Part shown: one piece after another, positions 1-17,698 of the stretch | Layout of the letters: every line of letters begins with the position of its first letter | Position numbering within the stretch: position 1 is the first letter of the stretch | Source of the DNA: Salana multivorans | Lineage (GTDB): Bacteria; Actinomycetota; Actinomycetes; Actinomycetales; Beutenbergiaceae | DNA: 64,000 nucleotides | NCBI RefSeq assembly: GCF_003751805.1 | Contig: NZ_RKHQ01000002.1 | Location: 806,001 to 870,000, forward strand | Reading direction: 5' to 3' | Program-made: the position numbers and the translations under genes | Notes under the pieces: model-generated | Told to the model about the DNA's origin: nothing | Seen by the model: the letters and a program-made list of their open reading frames with translations, nothing else | Databases searched by the model: none

Positions 1-1210
1 CGTAGGAACGTGCGGACCGCTCACCCTCACGACGAGGGCCGCGCTCCTCGTACGGACGCTTCGGACGGTCATCACCGTAGGAACGACGGGGACGCTCGTC
101 ACCGTCACGACGAGGGCTGCGGTCGTCGTAGGAACGCTTCGGACGGTCATCACCGTAGGAGCGCGCGGGTCGGTCAGCACCGTCACGACGCGGACCACGG
201 TCGTCGCCGTACGAGCGACGCGGACGGTCATCACCATAGGAACGCGCGGGACGCTCGCCCTCACGACGCGGACCACGGTCCTCGTAGGAACGCTTGGGCC
301 GGTCGTCGTAAGAACGACGGGGACGCTCGTCACCGTCGCGACGCGGGCCACGGTCCTCATAGGGACGCTTGGGGCGGTCATCACCGTACGAGCGGCGCGG
401 CCGGTCTTCGCCCTCACGGCGCGGACCGCGGTCGTCGTAGGAACGCGCGGGCCGGTCAGCACCGTCGCGACGCGGACCGCGGTCCTCGTACGGACGCTTG
501 GGCCGGTCGTCGTAGGAACGCGCGGGCCGGTCACCCTCGCGGCGCGGACCACGGTCCTCGTACGGACGCTTCGGACGGTCGTCGTAGGAACGCGCGGGCC
601 GGTCACCCTCGCGACGGGGACCGCGGTCGTCGTAGGAACGCTTCGGACGGTCAGCACCGTCACGACGCGGACCACGGTCCTCGTACGGACGCTTCGGACG
701 GTCGTCGTAGGAACGCGCGGGCCGGTCACCCTCGCGGCGAGGACCACGGTCCTCGTAGGAACGCTTCGGACGGTCAGCACCGTCACGACGCGGACCACGG
801 TCCTCGTACGGACGCTTCGGACGGTCGTCGTAGGAACGCGCGGGACGGTCACCCTCGCGGCGAGGACCACGGTCCTCGTAGGAACGCTTCGGACGGTCAG
901 CACCGTCACGACGCGGACCGCGCTCCTCGTACGGACGCTTCGGACGGTCGTCGTAGGAACGCGCGGGACGGTCACCCTCGCGACGCGGCGCCCGGTCGTC
1001 GTAGGAACGACGAGGACGCTCGTCACCATCGCGACGCGGTCGCGAGTCGTAGCTGCGGCCGGCTCGGTCACCCTCGCGGCGGGGCCCGCGGTCGTCGTAG
1101 GAGCGCTTCGGACGCTCGCCCGAGGACCGCTGCGGTCGGTCGTCGTAGGAACGCTTGGGGCGATCGGCTCCGTCGCGGCGCTTGCCGGGGTCACCGGTAC
1201 GGTCTGACAC
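1..1210 (-). CDS. Arg/Asp-rich tandem-repeat protein, N-terminal part (runs off the window edge)
   Basis: An open frame starts at GTG 1210 ([14 protein letters not shown]...), preceded by AGGAG about 6 nt upstream, and continues without a stop to position 1, giving at least 403 residues. Almost all of it is built from variants of short motifs such as [15 protein letters not shown] and PRRDGADRP, so it is highly charged and surely disordered. Codon-level drift among repeats with the reading frame kept supports real coding. Such Arg/Asp/Gly-rich extensions are seen on RNA-modifying or RNA-remodelling proteins of high-GC actinobacteria (pseudouridine synthases, DEAD-box helicases), so an RNA-binding role is possible, but the folded domain lies outside the window and I cannot name the product. 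Confidence 0.75.
   Translation of the reverse strand, partial: MSDRTGDPGKRRDGADRPKRSYDDRPQRSSGERPKRSYDDRGPRREGDRAGRSYDSRPRRDGDERPRRSYDDRAPRREGDRPARSYDDRPKRPYEERGPRRDGADRPKRSYEDRGPRREGDRPARSYDDRPKRPYEDRGPRRDGADRPKRSYEDRGPRREGDRPARSYDDRPKRPYEDRGPRRDGADRPKRSYDDRGPRREGDRPARSYDDRPKRPYEDRGPRREGDRPARSYDDRPKRPYEDRGPRRDGADRPARSYDDRGPRREGEDRPRRSYGDDRPKRPYEDRGPRRDGDERPRRSYDDRPKRSYEDRGPRREGERPARSYGDDRPRRSYGDDRGPRRDGADRPARSYGDDRPKRSYDDRSPRRDGDERPRRSYGDDRPKRPYEERGPRREGERSARSY
661..1029 (-). repeat. 123-bp near-identical tandem repeat inside the repeat protein gene
   Basis: The motif beginning cacgacgcgg recurs at 661, 784 and 907, exactly 123 bp apart (41 codons), with only a few substitutions between copies. 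Shorter 12-30 bp units fill the rest of 1-1180. The period is a multiple of three, so copy-number change would alter length without shifting frame. Confidence 0.8.
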
Positions 1211-1406
1211 GTCTTCTCCTGTTCCAGGCGAACCGATCGGCTCGAGCCTGCACGTACTTCCCGCTGGGATCAACAGGACCGCTCCACGATACCGGGCGTT
1301 GCCGCCGGGCATCGCATCCGACCTCGGTCGGCGTGGTCGTGTGGGTCACGTGACCGCGGTGCGGATCGGGCTCGTCGATCGTGGGGCTGGGTGCCCTGGG
1401 GAATGC

Positions 1407-1443
1407 GAAAGACCCCCAGCACGCGTGGTGCTGGGGGTCTTTC
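1407..1443 (-). terminator. Intrinsic terminator of the rRNA operon
   Basis: A perfect 16-bp stem (1407-1422 with 1428-1443) encloses a 5-nt loop just downstream of 5S rRNA. The stem ends in TCTTTC on the transcribed minus strand. It is the only strong hairpin between 5S and the next minus-strand gene. Confidence 0.85.
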
Positions 1444-1452
1444 GTGGTTGGG

Positions 1453-1573
1453 GTGGCGGCGGTGTCCTACTCTCCCACACCCTGGCGGGTGCAGTACCAT
1501 CGGCGCTGAGGGGCTTAGCTTCCGGGTTCGGAATGGGACCGGGCGTTTCCCGCCTCGCTGTGGCCGCCGCCAC
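1453..1573 (-). rRNA. rrf: 5S ribosomal RNA
   Basis: The minus strand begins GTGGCGGCGGCCACAGCG and ends GAGTAGGACACCGCCGCCAC, so the two ends form the terminal helix I of 5S rRNA. The internal CCCATTCCGAACCCGGAAG loop is characteristic of bacterial 5S rRNA. Length of about 120 nt is normal. The ends are exact only to a few nucleotides. It lies last in the 16S-23S-5S operon. Confidence 0.95.
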
Positions 1574-1619
1574 GACTGTATGAACTTCTCAACCCGTGCA
1601 CCCCAGGGGGTGGGTTGGT

Positions 1620-1666
1620 GGTTCGGGAACCGCACAGTGGACGCGTAGCACAACTCTTGATCTTTG
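1620..1666 (-). other. 23S-5S spacer: 3' arm of the 23S rRNA processing stem
   Basis: On the RNA strand this spacer contains CGCGTCCACTGTGCGGTT. It pairs over 18 bases (one G-U) with AACTGCACAGTGGACGCG in the 16S-23S spacer at about 4808-4828. The two arms flank 23S rRNA, as expected for the long precursor stem cut by RNase III. Confidence 0.8.
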
Positions 1667-1675
1667 GTTGTGGGT

Positions 1676-6597
<4,922 letters not shown>

Positions 6598-6740
6598 AAA
6601 CATTCAACAAAAGAGAGCAAGAAAACAAGCTCCAAACCCATCCACCCAGAAACGAGGAACCAGGCAGACAAGCAAAACAACAAACAACCACACCCACGAC
6701 AAAACATGAGCATGATCAAATGGCATCATTCGTCACAAAC

Positions 6741-6763
6741 ACACTGTTGAGTTCTCAAACAAC
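6741..6763 (-). promoter_or_regulatory. rRNA leader boxA-like element and 16S processing arm
   Basis: The transcribed leader (about 6598-6971) contains TTGTTTGAGAACTCAACAGTG, closely matching the box repeated in the 16S-23S spacer. Sequences of this type act as antitermination and processing signals in actinobacterial rrn leaders. Closer to 16S, at 6706-6715, the 10-mer catgagcatg is complementary to the spacer element near 4921. The leader is markedly A/C-rich on the plus strand compared with the rest of the window. Confidence 0.6.
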
Positions 6764-6978
6764 ACACCCCACACAGACAAACCCAACCAACCAAAGCCAG
6801 CCAGACCCACCCGGGGCAACCTCTCCACCCTACACACTCGACTCGCTCTAGGCAAATCGACCGTCTCGCAGGAGGGAGTGGTCTGGGATCTCCGACCGGC
6901 TCGATGGCCGTTCGTTCCGATCCCCCGCCGCCACTCGCTCTCCGGCTTTCGCTCGGCCTCGCGGGGCAACGGGTAGAT

Positions 6979-7008
6979 AACTTACGCGGGTCTCGGCGTC
7001 CGGCGCAA
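6979..7008 (-). promoter_or_regulatory. Probable rRNA operon promoter
   Basis: On the minus strand TTGCGC (7008-7003) and TAAGTT (6984-6979) are separated by 18 bp. They are followed by ATCTACCCGTTGCC, a composition typical of actinobacterial rrn promoters. Transcription would start near 6971, leaving a leader of about 370 nt. Further upstream promoters are possible. Confidence 0.6.
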
Positions 7009-7257
7009 ATCGGCTGACGCCCGGGCGTGTCGCACCCGTCGAAGCGCCTTTGACCTGCGACAACGCTACCGGAGCGCCCTCTGAGCTCCAGCCGGGGGCC
7101 GACCGGTCGGAGTTCCTCCCGGTGTGGCCTGGACCACGTCCGACGCTTCACCTCTCCCGTGCGGTTCCTTGCGGGCGGGCGGACGTGGGGAGGCGGAGAC
7201 GGGCACCCGCCGAACCCGCCGCCGACGACGGCCGATCCGACCCCGGCGCACCCGGCG

Positions 7258-7695
7258 GCCCCCGGCTGCTCCAGGCCGCGGCGAGCACCGTCGTCGTGGC
7301 GCCCCCCGCGGGGACCACGGCCGTGGTTGCTGCAGGTGGCCGAGCACGGGCTCGTCAGAACGCCTCCGCGACCACCGGCCCGCGGCGGCTCCGGACCACT
7401 GCGTGACACCCCGTGCGGACCCCGGCCCGCGTCGCTGCGCGCAACCGAACGCGGACCCGCCACGACACCCCACGCGACCACCGCCCCGCGGTCGCTTCTG
7501 TGACCACCGTCGTCGGGACACCCGTGTGGACCCCGGCCCGCCATTGATGCGGGCAACCGAGCGCGGACCCGCCACGACACCCCGCGCGACCACCTGCCCG
7601 CGGCGGCTCCGGACCGCTGCGAGCACGCCCGCGCACGCCACGGCCCGCGGTTGCTGCAGGTAGTCGGGCACCGGCCCGTTACGACGCCCCGCGCC
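7258..7695. repeat. Four degenerate ~110-bp tandem repeats upstream of the rRNA promoter
   Basis: Units begin at about 7258, 7369, 7475 and 7587 (111, 106, 112 and ~109 bp). Units 2-4 start with cgaccacc followed by a gcccgcgg-type core. Units 2 and 3 share cgcggacccgccacgacacc at their ends, and units 1 and 4 share ggttgctgcaggt with similar flanks. The region is about 80% GC. Frames open on both strands, but none has a ribosome binding site or recognisable product, so I treat 7066-7900 as non-coding. Confidence 0.7.
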
Positions 7696-7900
7696 GGCAG
7701 TACGAGGACGTCGGGCGCCACGGTGCCCGCCCCCGTCCTGCCGACTCCCACGCGTCGTCACCGGCGACGCCGCGATCCGAGGACCACGACCGCTGCACCG
7801 GGCTCTCCGCGCCCCGCGCGACGTACCTCCGACCGGCAGCTAGCCCGCGCGCGCCGCCCCACACACCCAGCTCGACGGGTCCCGTCGGTACCGTGACGGG

Positions 7901-8635
7901 ATGACGACGGTCGAGGGCGACGTGTTCGCGAGCTACCAGCAGATCGAGCTGCACCCGGGGGACGACGGGACGGCACCGGTCGGACTCGACGTGGGACTGG
8001 CGACGACGATGGGCGAGGCGCCCTACGTCACCCTCCTGGTCCCCGTCCACACCGCAACCGTGCGCGTCACCGGTGTCCTCACCTCGTCGCCCCCACCGCC
8101 GGAGGACTGGGAGTGCGCCGTGGAGCTCTCCGTGCTGGCCGACCCGAGGATCGTCGTCACCGGGTGGGCCGGCGGCGGCGTGCTGGAGCTTCCCGACGTG
8201 GAGCCGGGCTGGTACCGCGTGCGCTACGTCGTGCCCGACGGACAGGCGTGGCAGGACGCGGACGAGCGCGGCGAGGAGTACCCGGGCACCTGCGTGCTCC
8301 AGCTCTGGCCCGCGCCACCGGCCCCACCGGAGATCCTGGCGAGCCGGGTGCCGTGGAGCCACTACTGGACGTACGGACCGGAGGCGCGCCACGCCGCCGA
8401 CGCGGCCCGCGCCGCGCACCCCACCGACCCGGCGGAGCAGCTCACCCTGGTCATCGACCTCGCGCTCTCGCGCCACCCGGAGGTCGCCGACCGCATCGCG
8501 GCCGGCGACCTCCGGTACCAGCTCGGCGTCATCCGGTACGTCCAGGCGCTGCGCTCCGGCCCCGGTGCGTACGACCCCGACGCCGTGGCGGACCTCATCA
8601 CCGAGCGCGCCCGCCTCGGCCGACCGGGCGGGTAG
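7901..8635 (+). CDS. Conserved-looking hypothetical protein, 244 aa
   Basis: ATG start, good actinobacterial codon use and no signal peptide or membrane segment. The N-terminal ~150 residues are beta-rich (VTLLVPVHTATVRVTGVL, YRVRYVVPDG) and end in CVLQLWPAPPAPPE. This Trp-Pro-Ala-Pro-Pro signature occurs in uncharacterised actinobacterial proteins that begin with a similar beta domain. The C-terminal ~75 residues are helical and acidic. It is alone on the plus strand and converges on tyrS. I do not recognise a family and assign no function. Confidence 0.7.
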   Translation: MTTVEGDVFASYQQIELHPGDDGTAPVGLDVGLATTMGEAPYVTLLVPVHTATVRVTGVLTSSPPPPEDWECAVELSVLADPRIVVTGWAGGGVLELPDVEPGWYRVRYVVPDGQAWQDADERGEEYPGTCVLQLWPAPPAPPEILASRVPWSHYWTYGPEARHAADAARAAHPTDPAEQLTLVIDLALSRHPEVADRIAAGDLRYQLGVIRYVQALRSGPGAYDPDAVADLITERARLGRPGG

Positions 8636-8802
8636 AGGGGCGACGGACCGCGACCCGGGGCAAACCGCCAGCCGACCGGCGCAGCGCCGCGGGTCGCGCC
8701 GAGCGCGCCCGAGGAACCGCCTCGTCGGGTCACCAGCATCCGCCCCGGAGCGAGACCCCGACCCGGAACGGGACCTGCGTGCCGCCGCTCCCCCGCCCCG
8801 GC

Positions 8803-10119
8803 TCAGCCCTCGGCCGTCACGACCCCGAGCGTCCGCCGGCCCCGGCGCACGAGCGCGTGCCGGCCGTGCAGCAGGTCGCCGGTCTCGATGACCCGCTCCT
8901 CGTCGCCGACCTTGACGTTGTTGAGGGACGCGCCACCCTCGCCGATGGCCCGCCGAGCCTCGTTGCGGCCCTTGACCAGACCGGTCCCCACGAGCGCGTC
9001 GACGATGGTCATGCCGGGCTGGTACGGCGTGGACGGCAGCTCGGCGACGGCCGCGTCGAGCACGTCGGCGCCCAGCTCCGACACCTCCCCGCGCCCGAAC
9101 AGCGCGGCGGACGCGGCGATCGCGGCCTCGGTCGCGGCGGCGCCGTGAACGAGCGTCGTGACGTCCTGGGCGAGCGTGCGCTGCGCGAGCCGCAGGTGCG
9201 GCGCCTCGCCGTGCTGGCGCCCGATCGCCACGATCTCCTCCGGCGAGCGGAACGTGAACGTCCGCAGCCAGCGCACGGCGTCGGCGTCGGCCGCGTTCAC
9301 CCAGAACTGGTAGAAGGCGTACGGCGTCATCATGTCCGGCGCGAGCCAGACGGCACCGCCCTCGGTCTTGCCGAACTTGGTCCCGTCGGCCTTGGTGATG
9401 AGCGGCGTCGTCCACGCGTGCACGCTCGCCCCGTCGGCCTTGCGAATGAGCTCGACGCCGGCCAGCAGGTTGCCCCACTGGTCGTTGCCACCCGTCTGCA
9501 GCGTGACGCCGTACCGGTTGCGCAGCTCCCGGAAGTCGTTGCCCTGGAGGAGCTGGTAGCTGAACTCGGTGAACGAGATGCCCTCGTCGGACGCGAGCCG
9601 GCGGGCGACGGTCTCCTTGGCGAGCATCGTCCCGAGCCGGAAGTGCTTGCCGATCGAGCGCAGGAGGTCGATCGCGGTCAGCTCGCCCGTCCAGTCGAGG
9701 TTGTTGACCATCCGCGCGGCGTTCTCCCCCTCGAACGAGAGGAACGGCTCGATCTGCGCGCGCAGCCGCTCGGCCCAGTCGGCGACGACGTCCTCGGAGT
9801 TGAGCACGCGCTCCCCCGACTGGCGCGGGTCGCCGATGAGCCCGGTCGCCCCGCCGACCAGCGCGATCGGCCGGTGTCCGGCGAGCTGGAGGTGGCGCAG
9901 CAGGATGAGCTGGACGAGGTGGCCGTGGTGCAGGCTCGCGGCCGTCGGGTCGAACCCGCAGTAGTAGGTGACCGGACCCGCGGCGAGCGCGGTGCGCAGC
10001 GCGTCGATGTCGGTGTGCTGCTGCAGCAGGCCGCGCCAGCGCAGCTCGTCGACGAGGTCGTCGCCGGGCAGGACGTCGGCCTCGCTGACCTCGGTCGTCT
10101 CCGTGGTGATGTCGGACAT
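8803..10119 (-). CDS. tyrS: Tyrosyl-tRNA synthetase
   Basis: A class I aminoacyl-tRNA synthetase of 438 aa that charges tRNA-Tyr in the cytosol. The HIGH-type signature is HHGH at residues 64-67, after YCGFDPTAASL. The KMSKS-type loop is KFGKT at about residue 246. The tyrosine-binding region QGNDFRELRNRYG precedes QTGGNDQWGN. The last ~70 residues form an S4 RNA-binding domain (SLNNVKVGDEE). Length matches the bacterial TyrS family. A G-rich sequence precedes ATG 10119 and the gene appears monocistronic. Confidence 0.97.
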   Translation of the reverse strand: MSDITTETTEVSEADVLPGDDLVDELRWRGLLQQHTDIDALRTALAAGPVTYYCGFDPTAASLHHGHLVQLILLRHLQLAGHRPIALVGGATGLIGDPRQSGERVLNSEDVVADWAERLRAQIEPFLSFEGENAARMVNNLDWTGELTAIDLLRSIGKHFRLGTMLAKETVARRLASDEGISFTEFSYQLLQGNDFRELRNRYGVTLQTGGNDQWGNLLAGVELIRKADGASVHAWTTPLITKADGTKFGKTEGGAVWLAPDMMTPYAFYQFWVNAADADAVRWLRTFTFRSPEEIVAIGRQHGEAPHLRLAQRTLAQDVTTLVHGAAATEAAIAASAALFGRGEVSELGADVLDAAVAELPSTPYQPGMTIVDALVGTGLVKGRNEARRAIGEGGASLNNVKVGDEERVIETGDLLHGRHALVRRGRRTLGVVTAEG

Positions 10120-10186
10120 GGTGGATCCTCGGCTGGGTCGTTCGGAAGAGGTGGGTTGGTGCGCGCCGCGTCCCGCGGCGCCGGGC

Positions 10187-10831
10187 TCACGCGGCGCGAT
10201 ATCGCGAGACGGTCGGGTCCCCGGCGATCCAGTAGCGCCAGGGGAACTCCGCGGCCGATCCGCCCGGACCGCTCACGCCGGTGCGCGGCCCGCGCTCCCA
10301 CGCCGTGACGCCCGCGGGCGCCGCCCGCAGCTCCACGACCATCGACCCGGTCCCAGCAGCAGCCGCGCCGCCGATCTCGAGACCGTCGTGCTCACCGGTC
10401 AGGCCGAGCGCCTTGGCCAGTCGCGCGGGGCCGCTCGCGAGGTCGCGGTCGGACCGCGAGGACGGCCGACGACGACGCGCGAGCTCCAGTCCCTCAATCA
10501 CCTCGCCGGCGCGGAGCAGCACGGCCGACCCCTCGCCCTCGGGACCCGTGACGAGGTTGGCGCACCAGTGCATGCCGTAGGTGAAGTAGACGTAGACGCG
10601 GCCGGCCGAGGCGAACATCGAGGCGTTGCGGGCGGTCGGCCCGCGCCGCGCGTGCGAGCCGGGGTCCTCGGCACCGCCGTAGGCCTCGACCTCGGTGAGG
10701 CGTACGGTCACCGTTCCCTCGGCCGTCGTCGCGCTCAGCTCGGCGCCGAGCAGGTCGCGCGCCACCTCGTTGACGTCGCGCGCGAACCACTCCGCCGGCA
10801 GCGGAGTGACGTCGAGCGAGAGGTTGGGCAC
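10187..10831 (-). CDS. 3-methyladenine DNA glycosylase (AAG/Mpg family)
   Basis: Base-excision repair glycosylase of the AAG/MPG fold. The conserved block RLTEVEAYGG carries the Glu expected to activate water, followed by HARRGPTARNASMF and the YVYFTYGMHWCANLV signature. DNA glycosylases of this family remove alkylated purines. I chose GTG 10831 (MPNLSLDV), preceded by GGAGG about 8 nt upstream. A longer frame to 10900 adds 23 residues unlike the family. The product is then 214 aa, the usual size. It lies between the arg operon and tyrS on the same strand, probably as its own unit. Confidence 0.92.
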   Translation of the reverse strand: MPNLSLDVTPLPAEWFARDVNEVARDLLGAELSATTAEGTVTVRLTEVEAYGGAEDPGSHARRGPTARNASMFASAGRVYVYFTYGMHWCANLVTGPEGEGSAVLLRAGEVIEGLELARRRRPSSRSDRDLASGPARLAKALGLTGEHDGLEIGGAAAAGTGSMVVELRAAPAGVTAWERGPRTGVSGPGGSAAEFPWRYWIAGDPTVSRYRAA

Positions 10832-10916
10832 GCCCCCGATCCTCCCACACGGGCACGCGGCGGGCCTCCCCGCCTCGCCCGCCCCGACACCGCGGCGCAC
10901 CGTCCGTCGCGCCTGG

Positions 10917-11696
10917 TCAGTCGCGTCCCGCCGTGGCGGTCACCACCATGAGGCGCTCGTCCCCCGTGAACGCGGTCCCGGCCCAGTCGCCGTCGATCCG
11001 CACGGCACCGAACCCCGCGCGGGCGAGCTGCCGCTCGATGGTCGCGCGGTCGCGAAAGACGAGCGTCTCCTCCCGCGTGAGCGTCTCGCCGAGGTCGAGG
11101 AGCTCGTTCCGCCAGACGAGCCGGACGAGCCCGCCGCCCAGATCCGTCACGTCGAGACCCTCGCGGAGCCGTCCGCTGGGCGTCGCGCGCGTCGTGATCG
11201 GCCACGTCGCCCACTCCTCCCACGCGCGCCGCGCCGGGTTGCGCGACTCGAACGCCACGACGCCGCCGTCCGCCATCGCGCGGCGCAGGTCGAGGAGCGT
11301 CAGCTCCCACGCAGGATCGAGGATGTGCTGGGCGACGTTGCCGGTCATCACGGCCAGGTCGACCGGGTCACCACCGGCGCGGTCGCCACCCGCGCGGTCG
11401 CCACCGGCCCGGTCACGGCGCAGGACGCCGCTGTCCCCCTCGATCCAGGTGACGGCGTCCGCGCCGTCCCTCGCGCGCGCCGCCCCGAGCATCGCCCGGG
11501 ACGGATCGATACCGACGACGCGGCGGTCGTGGTCGTCCGCGGCGAGCGCGACGGTGAGCAGCCCGGTCCCGCAGCCGAGGTCGACCACGTGCCGCGCGCC
11601 GATCCGCCGCGCGAGGGCGCGGTAGAAGTCGTGGTCCTCACCGGCGGGGTTGTCCTCGTCGTAGAGCGCCACGAGGCGCGGGTCGTAGTCGGTCAC
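10917..11696 (-). CDS. Class I SAM-dependent methyltransferase
   Basis: A 259-aa Rossmann-fold methyltransferase. Motif I is VVDLGCGTG, followed by the acidic end of strand 2 (VVGIDPS) and motif-III-like WIEGD. The substrate is unknown. A low-complexity insertion of three RAGGD units sits after motif III and comes from three 15-bp repeats in the DNA. The start lies only 4 nt after the stop of the kinase gene, so it is probably the last cistron of the arginine operon transcript. Its link to arginine synthesis is positional only. Confidence 0.85.
   Translation of the reverse strand: MTDYDPRLVALYDEDNPAGEDHDFYRALARRIGARHVVDLGCGTGLLTVALAADDHDRRVVGIDPSRAMLGAARARDGADAVTWIEGDSGVLRRDRAGGDRAGGDRAGGDPVDLAVMTGNVAQHILDPAWELTLLDLRRAMADGGVVAFESRNPARRAWEEWATWPITTRATPSGRLREGLDVTDLGGGLVRLVWRNELLDLGETLTREETLVFRDRATIERQLARAGFGAVRIDGDWAGTAFTGDERLMVVTATAGRD
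11371..11415 (-). repeat. Three 15-bp tandem repeats in the methyltransferase gene
   Basis: Copies at 11371-11385, 11386-11400 and 11401-11415 differ at one or two positions and encode RAGGD three times. The unit is in frame, so expansion or loss would keep the gene open. Confidence 0.85.
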
Positions 11697-11700
11697 CGCG

Positions 11701-15407
<3,707 letters not shown>

Positions 15408-15411
<4 letters not shown>

Positions 15412-16688
15412 GCTGGGGTCTCCCGGGAGGGGGCGGCCGACGCCGCCCGGACTGCTGCGTCGACGAAACCGGGCAGGGCCGCCGTGAAGCTCTCGGCCTG
15501 CTCCGCCGTGAGGACGAGCGGCGGCGCGAGCCGCAGCGAGGTGGGCGTGGGGGCGTTGACGACGAAGCCCGCGTCCAGCGCGCGACGCTGGACGTCGGCC
15601 GCCACCGGCTCGGTCAGCTCGACCGCGACGAGCAGCCCCTCGCCGCGGGCCTCGGCCACCCCGGGCACCGCGGCCAGCGCGGCCCGCCAGGACTCGCCGA
15701 GCCGCGCGACGTGCGCGAGCAGGCCGTCCCGCTCGATGACGTGGAGCGTCGCCAGCGCGGCCGCGGCTGCCACGGGGTTGCCGCCGAAGGTCGTGCCGTG
15801 GTTGCCGGGGCCGAACAGCGCACCGGCCTCGCCGTAGCCGATCACCGCGCCGATCGGGAAGCCGCCGCCGAGGCCCTTGGCGAGGGTGACGACGTCGGGG
15901 ACGATCCCGCCGCCGAGCTGCGGGAGCTGGTGCGCGAGCCACGCGCCGCAGCGTCCGATGCCGGTCTGGACCTCGTCGAGCACGAGGAGCGCCCCGTGCT
16001 GCCGCGTCAGCTCGCGCGCCGCGGCGAGGTAGCCGGGCGGGAGCGGCCGGACGCCGGCCTCGCCCTGCACCGGCTCGGCGAACAGCGCGGCCACGCCCCC
16101 GGCCTCCAGCGCCGTCCGGAGCGCCTCGACGTCGCCGGCGGGGATGAACTCCACCCCGCCGGGAAGCGGCTCGAACGGTTCGCGGTAGGCGGCCTTCGAG
16201 GTGAGCGAGAGCGCCCCCATCGTGCGGCCGTGGAAGGAGTGCTCGAGCGCGAGCACCCGCGTCGCGCCCGTGGCACGGCCGTGCAGCCGGGCCATCTTGA
16301 GCGCGGCCTCGTTGGCCTCGGTGCCGGAGTTGGTGAAGAACACGCGCGTCCCAGCGGGCGGCTGGGCCCCCTCGACGACGGACAGCTCGAGCAGCAGCTC
16401 CGCGAGCGCGACCTGCGTCGGCGTCGCGAAGAAGTTCGAGACGTGGCCGAGCGTGCCGAGCTGCGCCGCGATGGCCGAGACCAGCGTCGGGTGGGCGTGA
16501 CCGAGCGCGTTGACCGCGATCCCCGCGAGGAGATCGAGGTAGCGGTTGCCGTCCGCGTCCCACACGTACGCGCCCTCGCCACGCACCAGCACGCGCTGGG
16601 GTGCGCCGAACGTGTTCATCAGGGCGCCCGAGTACCGCTCGGCGAGCTCGAGGCCCGTGGCGCCCTGCGTCGTCGTCATGGTGGTCAT
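15408..16688 (-). CDS. argD: Acetylornithine aminotransferase
   Basis: PLP enzyme of the class III (omega) aminotransferase family, converting N-acetylglutamate semialdehyde to N-acetylornithine. 426 aa. [14 protein letters not shown] is the phosphate-binding loop, [13 protein letters not shown] the cofactor strand with its Asp, and [13 protein letters not shown] holds the Schiff-base Lys. The start at ATG 16688 overlaps the argB stop by 4 nt. A second ATG 9 nt further in (MTTTQGATG) is also possible. Confidence 0.95.
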
Positions 16689-17698
16689 GCGTTCCCTCCC
16701 GCAGCTCCCGCGCCGCCAACGACGGGCGCGGCGTGCCGCCCGCCCCCGGCGTCGAACTCCGGCTCGCGCGAGCCGGGCAGCACCATCGTGCCCACACCGT
16801 CGGAGGTGAAGATCTCCAGCAGCAGGGCGTGCGGGCTGCGTCCGTCGATGACGTGCGCCTGCGGCACGCCGCCCTGGACGGCGCGCAGGCACGCCTCCAT
16901 CTTCGGGACCATGCCGGACTGCAGGCCCGGCAGCAGGTCGGCGAGCTGGACCTCGCCGAGCCGGCGCACGAGTGATGACCGGTCCGGCCAGCTCGCGTAG
17001 AGCCCCTCGACGTCGGTGAGCACGACGAGCTTCGTCGCGCCGAGCGCGACGGCCAGGGCTGCGGCCGCGGTGTCCGCGTTGACGTTGAGCACCTGGCTCG
17101 GGTCGGCGGCGTCGACCGCGATCGTCGAGACGACGGGGACGCGGCCGGCGTCGAGCAGGTCCTGGACGGCGGCGGGATCGACCGACGTGACGTCCCCGAC
17201 CTGGCCGAGGTCGACCTCGACGCCGTCCACGACCGTGCCGCGCGGCGTGCCGAGGAACAGGCCGCCGTCCTCGCCGGACAGGCCGACCGCGTAGGGGCCG
17301 CGCTCGTTGAGCATCGTGACGAGGCGGCGCTGCACCTGGCCGGTCAGCACCATCCGGACGACGTCCATCGCCTCGGGCGTCGTGACGCGCAGGCCTCCGC
17401 GGAACTCGGACGCGATGCCGAGCCGGCTCAGCATCTCGCTGATCTGCGGGCCACCGCCGTGGACGACGACCGGTCGAAGCCCGACGCGACGCAGGAACAC
17501 GACGTCGTCGGCGAAGGCGCGCTCCAGGTCGGGGTCGACCATCGCGTTGCCGCCGAACTTGATGACGACGATCGCGCCGGCGAACTTCTCCAGCCACGGC
17601 AGGGCCTGGATGAGGACCTCGGCCTTCTGGAAGGCGCGCAGGTCGCGCGCGGTGTCGAGCCCAAGCGTGTCGATGGGGTCGTGGGTCGGTTCGCTCAT
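16685..17698 (-). CDS. argB: Acetylglutamate kinase
   Basis: Phosphorylates N-acetylglutamate; usually the arginine-inhibited control point. Amino-acid kinase fold with [10 protein letters not shown] at the N-terminal glycine loop, VVHGGGPQI, and [13 protein letters not shown] in the nucleotide domain. The N-terminal helix ([14 protein letters not shown]) is the kind that links dimers into the arginine-sensitive hexamer. At 337 aa it is about 35 residues longer than usual because of a Gly/Ala-rich C-terminal tail. ATG 17698 overlaps the argJ stop. Confidence 0.96.
   Translation of the reverse strand: MSEPTHDPIDTLGLDTARDLRAFQKAEVLIQALPWLEKFAGAIVVIKFGGNAMVDPDLERAFADDVVFLRRVGLRPVVVHGGGPQISEMLSRLGIASEFRGGLRVTTPEAMDVVRMVLTGQVQRRLVTMLNERGPYAVGLSGEDGGLFLGTPRGTVVDGVEVDLGQVGDVTSVDPAAVQDLLDAGRVPVVSTIAVDAADPSQVLNVNADTAAAALAVALGATKLVVLTDVEGLYASWPDRSSLVRRLGEVQLADLLPGLQSGMVPKMEACLRAVQGGVPQAHVIDGRSPHALLLEIFTSDGVGTMVLPGSREPEFDAGGGRHAAPVVGGAGAAGGNA

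Noticed and set aside
1-1180. CRISPR-like regular repeats
   Set aside because: The units are in-frame coding repeats of mixed 12-41 codon period with no unique spacers.
10-1353. Long plus-strand open frame rich in Arg, His and Asp
   Set aside because: It is the antisense reading of the repeat protein gene. The minus frame has a start with AGGAG and sensible repeats; the plus frame has none and continues into the rRNA terminator region.
6726-7751. Minus-strand frames of 231-341 codons upstream of 16S
   Set aside because: They cross the rRNA promoter and leader, consist of repeat DNA at about 80% GC and lack ribosome binding sites or family motifs.
16007-16582. Ser/Arg-rich frames inside argD and elsewhere in the arg, phe and his genes
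   Set aside because: Typical high-GC shadow frames with biased composition, overlapped by well-identified enzymes.
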